Positions 22,643 to 32,760 of a stretch of DNA of 64,000 nt are shown piece by piece; position 1 is the first letter of the stretch; each line of letters starts with the position of its first letter. The position numbers and the translations under genes are program-made. The stretch is from Rhodeus uyekii. Taxonomy: Eukaryota > Chordata > Actinopteri > Cypriniformes > Acheilognathidae. The notes beneath the pieces were generated by a model. That model was given only the letters and a program-made list of their open reading frames with translations. It was not told the origin of the DNA and ran no database searches. The DNA lies in assembly GCA_037043235.1 (NCBI GenBank), contig JAWRVZ010000597.1, forward strand, positions 62,001-126,000. Direction: 5' to 3'.

Positions 22643-22770
22643 GTTCTTACTATAACCAGGAAGTATGAGCACATTAGCCCAGTTCTGTCAAACCTGCACT
22701 GGCTTCCTATTAAACACCGAATACATTTTAAAATCTTGCTAATTACTTACAAAACATTAAATATTAAATA

Positions 22771-23300
22771 AGGCTTCAGCCTATGTGTACCACGGAGGAA
22801 ATGAGTGACGAGGTGTTGAGGCTGATCTTCTTTAGCCTCGTGAGGCTAGTGTGGGTTTTCCTAATTCACATTTCCTTTAAGCACTCACAGAGATGCGATC
22901 GTCAAACAAAACAATATTTATTTTTCACAATCTCCGGTTTACTTTCAAAACAAAGTTATCAAACTCAGAATTCCAGTAATGCGTAATGCGAAACGAACAG
23001 CGAAATGCGATTAAAGAAACTGTTGCTTTCCACACTCTAACCTGTCTAACAAACAAACTCAAACTCAATTTAACACTTGCACTTTCGCGCTGTAGTGACT
23101 TCAGGTGAATTCAGGTGAAGATGATGATGATTAATCTAAGCATCAGACTTTAAACCCAATTTCCTTATTTACATACACATTAATCACATTGTTTCTAAAT
23201 AAAACAAAAACAAACTTAATGAATTCAAGTTAATCTAAATATGGCTCCTACACGAGGGGATTCTCTGCACACGGACACCTCACCCAGAGGTATGTGGTAA
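22771..23300. other. Unclassified stretch next to DIRS
   Basis: No coding sequence is recognised. GAGGCTGATCTTCTTTAGCC then TC at about 22815 forms a short imperfect hairpin. The block may hold the terminal repeat of the DIRS element that follows, but I could not pair it. Confidence 0.3.
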
Positions 23301-23304
23301 GCAG

Positions 23305-23772
23305 CTATGGAAGCCAGAACCCTGCAGCGAATCTCTCCTGCAGGAAATCCAGCACTTTGCTAATCTGACAGGTTACTGGGTTAACCTGCTTTTCACTACA
23401 CCTGTAAGTGAAAAGTTTCCACTTCAAGGCGTACATTTTCCTTGTGGAGGGATCTCTGGAGTGGAGAATGGTCTCAACAACCTCGGTTGTTGGCCCCCTC
23501 AGAGGCCAGGTCCAAAGTCTCCACAGTTCTGGGTAGGGGTGAAGATAGAGACCCTCTGCCTGGGACAGGCGATATCTCCTGAACAGAATCTCCCAAGTGA
23601 CCCCATCCAGAAGAAACACAAGATCCGCGAACCACACTCTGCCTGGCCAGCGCGGTGCGACAAGTGTGAGACGGACCCTGTCCCGGAAAAATTTCGCCAG
23701 AACTCCCGGAAGCAGAGCGATCTGGGAAATGGAATCCAGTGTGAGCAGGGCTGGATGGGTAAAAGAGAACAA
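23305..23772 (-). pseudogene. DIRS RT/RNase H tail and start of tyrosine recombinase
   Basis: The segment contains IALLPGVLAKFFRDRVRLTL and VAPRWPGRVWFADLVFLLDG, the conserved connection after RNase H. It then reads TILHSRDPSTRKMYALKWKL with DFLQERFAAG, the N-terminal SAM-like part of the DIRS tyrosine recombinase. The catalytic R-H-R-Y domain is missing: the element ends or is truncated near 23305. Confidence 0.8.
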
Positions 23773-24426
23773 CAGAGGGCAACGGGTTGAGTCTACAGTC
23801 TACAGTTGAGTCTACCTCGGTGTGGAGTCTCCATTCCCCGGGACTCGGGCCCTGCCTTGACAGGATGTCTGCTCCCATGTTCTGTGCCCCAGGGATATGG
23901 ACTGCCTGGATAGAGAGCAGTCTCCCTTGGGACCTGAGGAGGACCTGTTGCACCAGTTTGTAAAGTGGTCGCGAACGCATACCCCCCCTCATGGTTTATG
24001 TACACGACCACTGGTGTGCTGTCGGTGGAAACAACAACACGGTTGCCGCACAGGTCTGGGAGGAACACTTGTAGTGCTCGATGGACCACCAGCATCTCTA
24101 GCAGGTTTATGTGCCAGAATAGGTGACATCCACTCCACAGACCCTGTGTAGAGCGGTCCCTCAGGATTGCTCCCAAGCTCGTAAGGGAAGCATCTGTAGA
24201 CAGCATTATTCGACGACAGGGAGCTCCCAATACAGGGCCTTGAGACAGGAGCCAGGGATTCTTCCACATACCCAAGGCATGTAGGCATCACCTCGTGACC
24301 TTGATGGTGCAGAAGGGGTTGCCCCTTGGGGAAAACCCCCTGGTCTTGAGCCACCACTGCAAAGGTCTCATGTACAGCAGTCCAAGCAACTCGCTGCAAC
24401 TTTTTGACAGTGAGTGACTGGCCTAT
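23474..24426 (-). pseudogene. DIRS RNase H
   Basis: After the solo LTR the frame resumes with GQSLTVKKLQRV. RNase H begins with IMLSTDASLTSLGAILRDRS at about 24210 (first catalytic Asp in STDAS), then WSGCHLFWHINLLEMLVV with the catalytic Glu, VVVSTDSTPVVVYINHEGG, and SIQAVHIPGAQNMGADILSR (final Asp). The final part is in a shifted frame (23992-23820). All four acidic landmarks are present although the frame is broken. Confidence 0.8.
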
Positions 24427-24964
24427 TGTCACGATATACTTAAGAGGAGGACTCAATTGCAGGGGAAGATAATATTTATTATAACAAAAAGACACAAAAT
24501 GAAAGAAAGACACAAAAGAAACAACCCACGAGGGGGAAAACATTAACTTAAATAACTTGATAACGACACACTCGGGGAACACAAAAAAAACCTGGCGATC
24601 AGGGAGCACTACACCTAGGAACACAACAGACAACGGACAGCAAACACTCAGGGATTAAATAGGCACATGAGGAAGGGTGGTGATCAGAAACAGCCGGGAA
24701 TGATTGCGAGAACAAGGAGGGCGGGGCTGAATAACAGGACATGAACACGCAACAAATGCAGACACGCATTGCCACGTGATCACAAGAATTGATGAGACGG
24801 CACGCAGTTATTAAACAACCAACTGTGCATGACAAAAAAATTACGTGAAGGCACGTGGACACGAGAGCGTGCACAAGACATCATGCACTCTCACAAAGAC
24901 ATGACGAGGGAGCAGTGTCAGAGCTCTGTCAACCACAACACTAGGAACCGAAACTGACATGACA
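24427..24964 (-). mobile_element. Probable solo LTR inside DIRS RT
   Basis: The block starts TGTCACGATATAC and ends CTGACATGACA, so it is TG...CA bounded, and it interrupts DIRS coding sequence. It contains A-rich stretches like other solo LTRs in this window. No clear target duplication was seen, so the edges may be off by a few bases. Confidence 0.5.
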
Positions 24965-25197
24965 GATCTCTGACATGTATTTTGATGCTCTTGATGGCTG
25001 AGAGGTTGGCATTGATGCGCACGGGGGAAAGCCATGCAGACATCGATCCTGAATCCCACACCACGTGTGGTTCTCTGAGCGGGAGAAAGCACACTCTTCT
25101 TGGCGTTCAGCCTCAACCCCAGCTCTTTCATATGGGCAAGAACGACATCTCGATGCCAACTGCCAGATGTGGCAACTGGGCCAGAATGAGCATGTTG
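24965..25197 (-). pseudogene. DIRS reverse transcriptase, C-terminal part
   Basis: The frame reads MKELGLRLNAKKSVLSPAQR (about 25131-25075), matching the conserved LRLNxKKSVLSP block after the RT active site in DIRS. The following SPVRINANLSAIKSIKIHV-like segment is split over frames and is cut by the solo LTR at 24964. Confidence 0.75.
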
Positions 25198-25501
25198 TCA
25201 ATCTAGTTGAGTAAACAAATGCCTCGGGAAAGCGCGGGGTGACAGAGTTAGGCCAAAAGGAAGTACACAATATTGGTACGGCCTCCCTTCAAAGGCGAAC
25301 CTCAGGTACTTCCTGTGTTGTGGAAGGATGGAGATATGGAAGTATGCGTCTATGAAGTCAATTGTGACAAACCAATCCTCGGTTTTGATTTGCATTACGA
25401 TCTGCTTCAACATTAACATTTTGAATTTGAGTCCCAGGACTGTGTTTGAGAAGATGCAGATCTAGAATGGGCTGCAACCCTCCACTCTTCTTTGGAACAA
25501 T

Positions 25502-25693
25502 CAGAATCAGAAAGAGCTTTATTGCCAAGTGAGCTTTCACACAAAAGGAATTTGTCTTGGTGCTGAAGCTTCCAGTGCACATATGCAGAACAAACAAACA
25601 AAAACAAAACAATCACTGAAGAGCTCAAAACCGAGGCAGCCATCCGCGGCGCCATCTTGATGACAAAAAAAACAAAAACAAAAAACAATGAAA
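25502..25693 (-). mobile_element. Short internally deleted LINE-derived element
   Basis: Flanked by an exact 7-bp duplication GAACAAT (25495-25501 and 25694-25700). On the minus strand the 5' end holds CAAGATGGCGCCGCGGATGG, a YY1-type start like that of some LINE 5' UTRs. The 3' end is GCAATAAAGCTCTTTCTGAT plus TCTG, a common fish LINE tail. It splits the DIRS RT codons for the sequence before and after the IV in RYFIV. Confidence 0.75.
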
Positions 25694-25789
25694 GAACAAT
25701 GAAGTAGCGGATATAAAAGCCTGACCCTCTGTCAGAGAGGGGTACATATTCTATGTCCCCTTTTCTCAGCAGAGTGTCTTGTAGGGGAT

Positions 25790-26017
25790 TTACAGTTAAG
25801 ACCCGAGGACCAGATATGTTGAATAAAGACCAGGAGTCAGAAGTGCAGTCAATAGAAGAAATTTTAGTGAAGTTTAGTTTGCAGTTTCATCAGCAGAAGC
25901 CAGCTTCAGGTCTCACAAGGAGTTCGTAGGCTGCCCACATACAATAACATTGTTACAGCAATTATACTCTAACAGAGGGTGCTAACAATGATGACGTTTA
26001 AATGATTCTGATTGGCT

Positions 26018-26065
<48 letters not shown>

Positions 26066-26420
26066 AAAACAAAACTAGTAATTTTCCACACAAGAGCAGA
26101 CAGTCTGAAGCATATCTTCGTTCATCACGTGGTTGACGGGTTCGTGACGTGGCTTGTCGAGAACGACAAGTTTTATGGTGCCAGCCAATCACCTCACCAA
26201 TACTGACCATATTAACGCACACACAGATTCACAGCTTCTCCAAGGCTGAACTCGGCTCAGGCTCCAACAATCAACAGAACCTTCCCAACTACATTGAAAT
26301 AAGAAAGGGAAAAGAACATATGAAAAATAAAACAAAGAAACATGAAAATTAAGATAAAGAAAATAATATAGGTACAATTAAGAAAAATGAAAGAATATAT
26401 ATACAAGCGGCAATGGATTT
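25790..26420. mobile_element. Unclassified insertion inside DIRS RT
   Basis: It separates VMEQEL from LLRKGDIEYVPL. It may be an antisense LTR-like sequence (AATAAAGACC antisense context near 25820). It holds a GAAA microsatellite. No duplication was identified. Confidence 0.4.
26017..26066. repeat. (GAAA)n microsatellite
   Basis: About twelve GAAA units. Confidence 0.97.
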
Positions 26421-26649
26421 CCGAATAGTATCTTTCAGTCTAATTCCTGTTCCATGACCAGAGCCTGCTGGGGGCCTACCACTGTGGGTAGAACCACTGT
26501 GAAACGGGATGGAGGAGCCCTGAACTGAATGCCGTATCCTGTGGATACTGTGCGCAGGACCCAGTGAGAAATACTTGGCAGACGCAACCATGCAACCAGA
26601 AACTCTACTAAGGGAACCAGCCTCTCGAGGCCAGCCTCTGGTACCGAAG

Positions 26650-27262
26650 GAACATCCACCACAGGGGCTGTTTTTTTGGAAATGCCTGGGTTGAATGCTC
26701 TAGGACCCTCCTCAGAGGGGATGACTCTCCCAGAGCAACCCGCATCAGGAACGCTTGCTCTTTGCCTTCTGGGCCATTATGATGGTCTTCAAATCCGTCC
26801 TCTGGCCAGAAGGCTGAGCTTTAGGATGTCGACTCGACCCCCCAGATTTTTGGAGGGGTTGGCAGATGACGACACTCTGTTTCTGTGTGGCCCGATGTGA
26901 GGAGCTCTGAGGCTGTGGCTACCTCAGCTTAAGTACGACGAGGCAGTAGTTTCCGGAACACCATCTGCTGTCTAGCGGCCCCCTGAAACCTGTTGACAAC
27001 TGATTTAATGGAGTTGCCAAACAGGCCAGGAGGAGATAGAGGGGCGTCCAGGAGGAAGTTATTATCCTTATATTTAATAGCCAAAAAATTGAGCCACAAA
27101 TGCCTCTCCCTCTAAGTAATATGCTTCTTCCTGTGCCTCCGGCCCAATGCCGCCACCCTCGTCGAGGTCCCCAAGCAATTCCGCCTGGTAGGCCTCCAGC
27201 AGTGCAGTGGTGTGCAAACACGCTGCAGCCTGACTAGAGGAGGAATATGCTTTGCCCACCAA
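26650..27262 (-). pseudogene. DIRS Gag remnant
   Basis: The N-side piece reads MVGKAYSSSSQAAACLHTTA then LLEAYQAELLGDLDEGGGIG. Lower down, in other frames, come LDAPLSPPGLFGNSIKSV-like and RLAFWPEDGFE-like segments. The first block matches the conserved central part of fish DIRS Gag (recognised from memory). Several frameshifts are present. Confidence 0.55.
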
Positions 27263-27447
27263 GGATTATGTGAACCTCAACTGAGGTGCCAGATAGCATG
27301 CTAGAAAGCAAAGACGGTGACCTTGAGCAAAGTCTCGAGGCAATACTGTGAAAGCTATATTTCATTTGGATTTACTTTCACCGGGGATGCAACGACACCG
27401 ACTCCGTTGTGCTTGGTGTGTGGTGAAAAGCTAGCCAACAGTGCTAA

Positions 27448-27481
27448 GTAAGCTTAAACGCCAAGTAAGCTTAAACGCCAT
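27448..27481 (+). repeat. 17-bp tandem duplication in BED finger
   Basis: AAGTAAGCTTAAACGCC occurs twice in direct succession. Seventeen is not a multiple of three, so the duplication shifts the frame inside the zinc finger. Confidence 0.9.
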
Positions 27482-27608
27482 CTACAAACGAAACACCCTT
27501 CGCTGCAAAACAAGAATGCGGAGAATTTTGTTCACCTGCGTAACACGGAGAAACAGGCCACTTTTATGAGAAGAACCATAACGGTAAATGAGAGAGCCCT
27601 TAAAGCTA

Positions 27609-27897
27609 CACTGTAAAAAAAAATCTCGTAAAAAAACGGTAAATGACTGGCAGCTACGGCTGCCAAACAAAAACCATAAAATTAAGGTAAAATATCTTAA
27701 TTTAAATAAAGTGCAAAAACAATAATTTTACAGAAATTTTCATTAAAAATTGTAGTGAAAAAAACATGTTATTTTACAGATTTTTCCCGTGTTTAAAGTA
27801 AGATATTTTACCTTTTTTTTACGGTTTTTGTTTGGCAGCCGTAGCTGCCAGTCATTTACCGTTTTTTATGATTTTTTTTTTACAGTGTAAAAGTGTA
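27609..27897. mobile_element. MITE with about 75-bp terminal inverted repeats
   Basis: The two ends are inverted copies through CGGTAAATGACTGGCAGC and TACGGCTGCCAAACAAAAACC. TA flanks both ends (27607-27608 and 27898-27899). Its outer left end is also the left end of the larger 6.4 kb insertion. Confidence 0.85.
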
Positions 27898-27899
27898 AA

Positions 27900-28410
27900 A
27901 CTGTTATTTTATGGATCGTTCCTAGATTATTATGATCAAAAACCTTCAATTAAATTACAGTGTTAACAGTTCTACAGATTTATTTATTTCTATTTACTAA
28001 ATTATTACAGTCAAACACCTTTAATGAAATTATATCGCTAAGAGTTCTACGGCTAAACACTGTTATTTTACAGGTATTTACTAAATTATTACAGTCAAAC
28101 ACCTTTAATTAAATGATATCGCTAAGAGTTCTATGGATAAACACTGTTATTTTACAGGTATTTACTAAATTATTACAGCCAAAAACCTTCAATTAACTGA
28201 TGTCGCTAAGAGTTCTATGGATAAACAGTTATTTTACAGGTATTTACTAAATTATTACAGTCAAACGCCTTTAATTAAATGATATTGCTAAGAGTTCTAT
28301 GGATAAACACTGTTATTTTACAGGCATTTACTAAATTATTACAGTCAAACACCTTCAATAAAACAAGAGTTCAACAGACAAACACTTATTTTACAGATTT
28401 CCTAGATGAT
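27900..28410. repeat. Tandem repeat, unit about 81-91 bp
   Basis: About five to six diverged copies. Landmarks are TGTTATTTTACAGGTATTTA then CTAAATTATTACAG, AAACACCTT and GCTAAGAGTTCTATGG. The motif TTATTTTACAGG recurs near 28065, 28150, 28235 and 28318. Confidence 0.8.
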
Positions 28411-28551
28411 TACAGTCAAACAATAAATAGTCAAGACGTGCTCAAGATTTAAAATGAAGTTTTATTTTGGCAGATAAAATAAGTATAAACAGTATAAAAA
28501 ATAATTAAAATCATCTCAAACTTCAATTTGCAGCATTTGTTTACAAATAAT

Positions 28552-28889
28552 TGTCACAGTCCTGTCATGATCATTATGTTTGTCCCTCATGTGTTGCCGT
28601 AGATGTCTAGTTAGTTTGATTACCCATTTAGTTCGCCACCTGTTTGTCATTTCCTAGTGTATTTAAACCCTCTTGTGCATCATGTCTTTGTCAGTTGTTT
28701 AAAGTTATCCTATGTTGTGTTCCTTTGCTCTACGTGTGGATGCCTCCCTTGTTTGCACTCCCATGTGCTGTTTTGTTTTCTGTTTATATATTAAAGTGCC
28801 TTTTGTTTTTGACTCCAAGCTCCGCGCCTCTCTCTCTCTCTCTCTCTCTCCGCATCGCACGCCAGCTCTACGCACACAATCTGGTAACA
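28552..28889 (+). mobile_element. Solo LTR (338 bp)
   Basis: Starts TGTCACAGTCC, ends CTGGTAACA, flanked by an exact 5-bp duplication ATAAT (28547-28551 and 28890-28894). Near the end it contains TATATATTAAAG and a CT microsatellite. The TG...CA ends and 5-bp duplication are typical of gypsy-type LTRs. Confidence 0.88.
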
Positions 28890-29318
28890 ATAATTTAATA
28901 GTGTTTAAATTATGTAAAATGTAATCTAAAATCACAATTGTTGAATAAATAAAATTACTTCAGTAATTAACAATAGTTTATCAAATTCTCAAACTAGGAT
29001 TATGGTGACAGTCTAAACATACTGAATACAAAACTGTAACACTTTACAAAATGAACAGCACTTATACAGCGTTTATTAAAATTATACAGCATTTATTTAT
29101 TAAATTTATGACTGGAGTAATGATGCTGAAAATTCACCTTTGCTAACAAGAATGAATTACATTTTAAAATATTTTCAAATAGAAAAGTTATTTTAAATTA
29201 TAATATTATTTCACAATATTACTGTTAGTATGTTTAATTAAATAAATGCAGCCTTGCAGGTGAGCAGACGAAACTTCTTTTAAAAACATTAAAAAACTTA
29301 CGATACCAAACTTTTGAA

Positions 29319-29320
<2 letters not shown>

Positions 29321-29362
<42 letters not shown>
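29321..29362. repeat. (GT)n microsatellite
   Basis: About twenty GT units between inverted parts of the flanking repeat. Confidence 0.95.
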
Positions 29363-29364
<2 letters not shown>

Positions 29365-29877
29365 ACTATCGGTCAAATGTTTTTGAACAGTAATATTTTT
29401 GTATGTTTTTAAAGATGTCACTTCTGCTCACCAGGGCTGCATTTATCCTATTATATTATAAAAAAATAGAAAATAAGCTGTAATATTGTGAAATATTATT
29501 AAAATGCAAAACAACTGTTTTCTATTTGACTATATTTTAAAATGTAATTTATTCCTGTGATGCAAAGCTGAATTTCCAGCATCATTACTCCAGCCTTCAG
29601 TGTCACATGATCCTTCAGAAATCATTCTGATATGAGGATTTGCTGCTCAAGAAACATTTATAATTATTATCAATGTTGAAAACAGTTCTTTTTATGATTC
29701 TTTGATAAATAGAAAGTTGCAAAGAACAGTATTTATCTGAAATAGAAAGCTTTTGTGACATTGTATACCGTTCAAAAGTTTTGGGTTGGTAAGATTTTGT
29801 TTTTTTTGGGAAATAACTTAAAGAAATTCATAATTTTTTTCAGCAAGGATGCATTAAAGTGACAGTATAGACATCTA

Positions 29878-30682
29878 CAGTAGAACCCCGATTTACAAAA
29901 TTAATCCGTTCCGAGGTTGGTTTCGTATGTCGAACTTTTCGTATGTCGGTCAGGCTTTTGCATGTTAATTGCCTAATGCGTTCCAAGCCCTACAAAAAAA
30001 ACATATTCAGCATGGGATTAAGCGCATCCCAGTTTCACATTTCTCAATGATCTCCCTTTTCAACTCAATGTATAGTACTCTCTTCTTCGCTTTGACTTCA
30101 GCAACAACCTTCACATTCATGGTTACTGATTAGAAAGGGGTTTATGCTAAAAGCAGAGGCTGGTGGGATTGAGAGCAGGATTGTAAAAAGTGTTCCCCTT
30201 CTTACATGGACTATTCCAACTTTTCCTGTCATTCAGTGCGAAATGGACTATTCCAACTTTCCCTCGGAGTTCAGGAAGTGTCGTGACAGAACAGAGTTGA
30301 TGGATGATTAAGGTAAAAGAGATCGGCTGAAGATTGTATATAGTTTATTGAGTGAAATACAGGGAATTATTGAGTGAAATACAGGGAATTAGTGCCAATC
30401 GTTGAGGTTTTATCGATCTATGCACCTTTAATAAATACCAGTTTTGGATCATTCCCTGAGTGAGACATCATTGTTCTGACCGGACAAACTGTAGCCTTCA
30501 TTCAACCCGAACCAAAATCAGCGCGAATATCAAAACAAAACTCGGAAATCGTCGCCTCGCCGAGATTTCTTTTTTCGCATCTCGATCATTTTGTCGTTAC
30601 TCGGGAGGAAAAAACCCCGAAATCTTTTATCGTATGTCGAACTTTTCGTACGTAGAGCGTTTCGTAAGTCGGGGTTCTACTG
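29878..30682. mobile_element. Tigger/pogo-like DNA element
   Basis: Termini CAGTAGAACCCCGATTTAC and GTAAGTCGGGGTTCTACTG form an inverted repeat of about 19 bp. TA flanks both ends (29876-29877 and 30683-30684). TTTCGTATGTCGAACTTTTC phrases recur near both ends. It has no transposase. It interrupts the teleost repeat. Confidence 0.85.
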
Positions 30683-30774
30683 TATATGTTGCAAAATCTT
30701 TATATTTCAGATAAATGCTGTTCTTTTGAACTTTCTATTCATTAAATAATCCTGAGAAAAAAATGTACACAGCT

Positions 30775-31126
30775 TGTAACGAGTTATAGTGGGTACTGCT
30801 CCTTTAAGGCGGAGTGCTTTTTCACTCTCAAGAGCAGTAATGAGGTCGTTCGAACAGAGCGCGGGCAGGGAAGCATCGCATGTATGCAGTGAGGTTTTTC
30901 CCACTGTTTTCATTTCTGTTGCTCTTACTGTTGTTTTGTTGTTGTTTAGTAATGCGATTGTGCGTGAAGCATTGTTTGCCAACCTCCCCGGTGTGTGTAG
31001 GATGGACAGTTCCTGTTAATAAAGGACCCCTCCTGTGGAATATCAGCTGTGTCTTACTAGTGCTTCACGTTTACGTCTACGTTTAGGCGAGCTATCCGGC
31101 CTCTCCTAGAGAATAAACGCGTTACA
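30775..31126 (+). mobile_element. Solo LTR (352 bp)
   Basis: Starts TGTAACGAG and ends CGCGTTACA, flanked by a 4-bp duplication AGCT (30771-30774 and 31127-31130). AATAAAGGACCCC at about 31017 and GAATAAACG near the end are possible polyadenylation signals. Confidence 0.82.
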
Positions 31127-31262
31127 AGCTGTTTTCAACATTAATAGTAAATGTTTCGTAAGCAGCACATCAGCATATCAGAATGATTTCTGAAGGATCA
31201 TGTGACACTAAAGACTGGAGTAATGATGCTGAAAATTCAGCTTTCTTAATGTTAGTATGTCA

Positions 31263-32052
31263 ATACTCACCGCTCCTGAAGATCGTGTGGCTGGATTTTT
31301 TCTTGCTAAAATGTATCACACACACACACACACACACACACACAAATTAGCCATTTACTTACTAACAGGGATTTTGAAAAGAGCTGTACAAGACTCCGTT
31401 CTCAGTTCGCTCATTTACAAAGCTCTTATATAGACTTTTTTTTTTAATTCTTAATCCTAGTTTACAATATTAACACATGCTAACAACACACAGTTAACGT
31501 TAGCTAACACATTGAACTATGTAATGTCGTTATCGCGATTAGATTATTACTTAAACACATTACATCACAATGTAGCAGACTATATTTTTTAAATAAAAGA
31601 TAACTTATTTAACTTACCTTCTGTAGTTGTCCGGTCACGTTACACGTTGGTAAAAGTCGTTGGCCATATTGCATTTTTTCTTGTTTGTTCACCATTAACA
31701 ACCCGCCTTAAATTTGCCTAAAATAGAAAACTTTGCAGTCCGACGTAAAATAATCAATGTAATAATCCATGCAAAACCGAGCTGAAGTAGTACTGTGCAC
31801 TGCAGATGGCGAGCTGCAACGCACACAGACAGATATGCGCGCACACACTTTACGCTGTAAAAGGCGCGCACATTTATCATTGGCCAGATTCCTAGATGAA
31901 ACTCAGAATAACCAATCATGCTCAAAGCAACACAGACATACAATAATGTGGCATTTGTAGGCTGTTGTATTAAATAATTGTTTAAATTGTGTTTTTATTG
32001 CACATGTATATGTGTATATGTATATATATATATATGTATATGTATGTGTATA

Positions 32053-32099
<47 letters not shown>

Positions 32100-32339
32100 G
32101 TTTTTTTTTATTGCAGTGCATGATATATATGGTAATACAATGGTAATATATATGACAATCATGCACTGCAATAAAACAGAATTTATTTACCTGACCTTTC
32201 CTTTAGAAATATTCTGCCTAATAATGTCAACTCTCATTTTCACTTTTACTGTGTGCCACTGTTACACAACCTGTTGGTTTAGGTTTAATCTTCGGTCCAA
32301 AGCAACACTTGTTTGCTAACATTGCATAATCAGGCATAA
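31263..32339. other. Unclassified stretch with microsatellites
   Basis: It contains (CA)n at 31317-31344, a TA/TG-rich block (32005-32097), and a hairpin (32106-32176). Reverse-strand splice-donor-like sites occur near 31268 and 31618, but no coding exon accompanies them. Confidence 0.35.
32106..32176. repeat. Foldback repeat with 18-bp perfect arms
   Basis: TTTTATTGCAGTGCATGA (32106-32123) and its exact reverse complement (32159-32176) enclose 35 bp of AT-rich sequence. It may be a very small MITE or a cruciform-prone site. Confidence 0.9.
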
Positions 32340-32760
32340 TATTATCACCACCTTCCTAATATTGTGTTGGTCCCCCTTTTGCTGGTAAAAAAAAAGCCCT
32401 GACCCCCAATATGTTAGCAACAGATCCTTTAAGTCTTGTAAGCAATGCACACGCACCTGGCCACCATGATGCAAAAGAAAATATGATTCATCGGAATCTG
32501 TGCTCCGTGGTCCAGTTCTGATGCTCACTGTTCCGATGCCCACTTTTGGCACTTTTGGCAGTGGACAGGAGTCCGCATGGACACCCTGACTGGTCAGTGG
32601 CTATGCCGCCCCATATGCAATAAACTGAGATGCTCTGTGTATTCTGACCCCTTTCTATCAGGACCAGCATTAACTTCTTGAGCAGTTTGAGCTCCAGTAG
32701 CTCATCTGTTAATCCTTACGCTTGCCCATTTTTCCTGCTTCTAACACATCAACTTTGAGC
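32340..32760 (-). pseudogene. Tc1-like element fragment, antisense
   Basis: The phrases TATTGTGTTGGTCCCCCTTT, GCTCCGTGGTCCAGTTCTGA and TTTCTATCAGGACCAGCATT belong to a widespread fish Tc1-type transposon whose transposase reads on the opposite strand (recognised from memory). Large internal deletions leave no usable frame. Confidence 0.5.

Larger units (their letters stand above)
14184..22770 (+). mobile_element. L2-type LINE with esterase-like ORF1, split by three insertions
   Basis: Host LINE segments are 14184 to about 14997, about 17078-17467, 18796-18806 and 20969-22770. Read in order they give the end of an esterase-like ORF1, the endonuclease, the linker and the reverse transcriptase. 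Insertions are an unclassified block (about 14998-17077), a hAT (17468-18795) and an LTR retrotransposon (18807-20968). The last two have exact target duplications. The 3' end is truncated near 22770. Confidence 0.8.
25198..26662 (-). pseudogene. DIRS reverse transcriptase, N-terminal and palm, interrupted
   Basis: Minus-strand pieces in order: LVPLVEFLVAWLRLP and GIQFRAPPSRF with ALVMEQELD (26662-26440); after a 630-bp insertion, LLRKGDIEYVPLSDRGSGFY (about 25770-25710); after a LINE-derived insertion, IVPKKSGGLQPILDLHLL (about 25495-25440); then TEDWFVTIDFIDAYFHISIL and LPFGLTLSPRAF (25395-25220). The YxDD region lies in the next segment in shifted frames (about 25200). This is the typical DIRS RT layout and is not functional here. 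Confidence 0.8.
23305..27290 (-). mobile_element. DIRS-type tyrosine-recombinase retrotransposon, interrupted
   Basis: On the minus strand from 27290 down to 23305 the order is gag remnants, RT, RNase H, and the start of the tyrosine recombinase region. That is the DIRS order, and the element has no DDE integrase. It is interrupted by an unclassified block (about 25790-26420), a short LINE-derived element (25502-25693) and a solo LTR (24427-24964). Frameshifts occur throughout. The right-hand boundary is approximate. Confidence 0.8.
28925..31262. mobile_element. Common teleost interspersed repeat, inverted and interrupted
   Basis: Segments share phrases familiar from fish genomes (ACTGGAGTAATGATGCTGAA, TGAAGGATCATGTGACAC, CAAACTTTTGAACAGT). 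The left part (about 29105-29320) is inverted relative to the part at 29361-29760, joined by (GT)n. The copy is further split by a Tigger-like element and a solo LTR. The family name is not certain. Confidence 0.55.
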
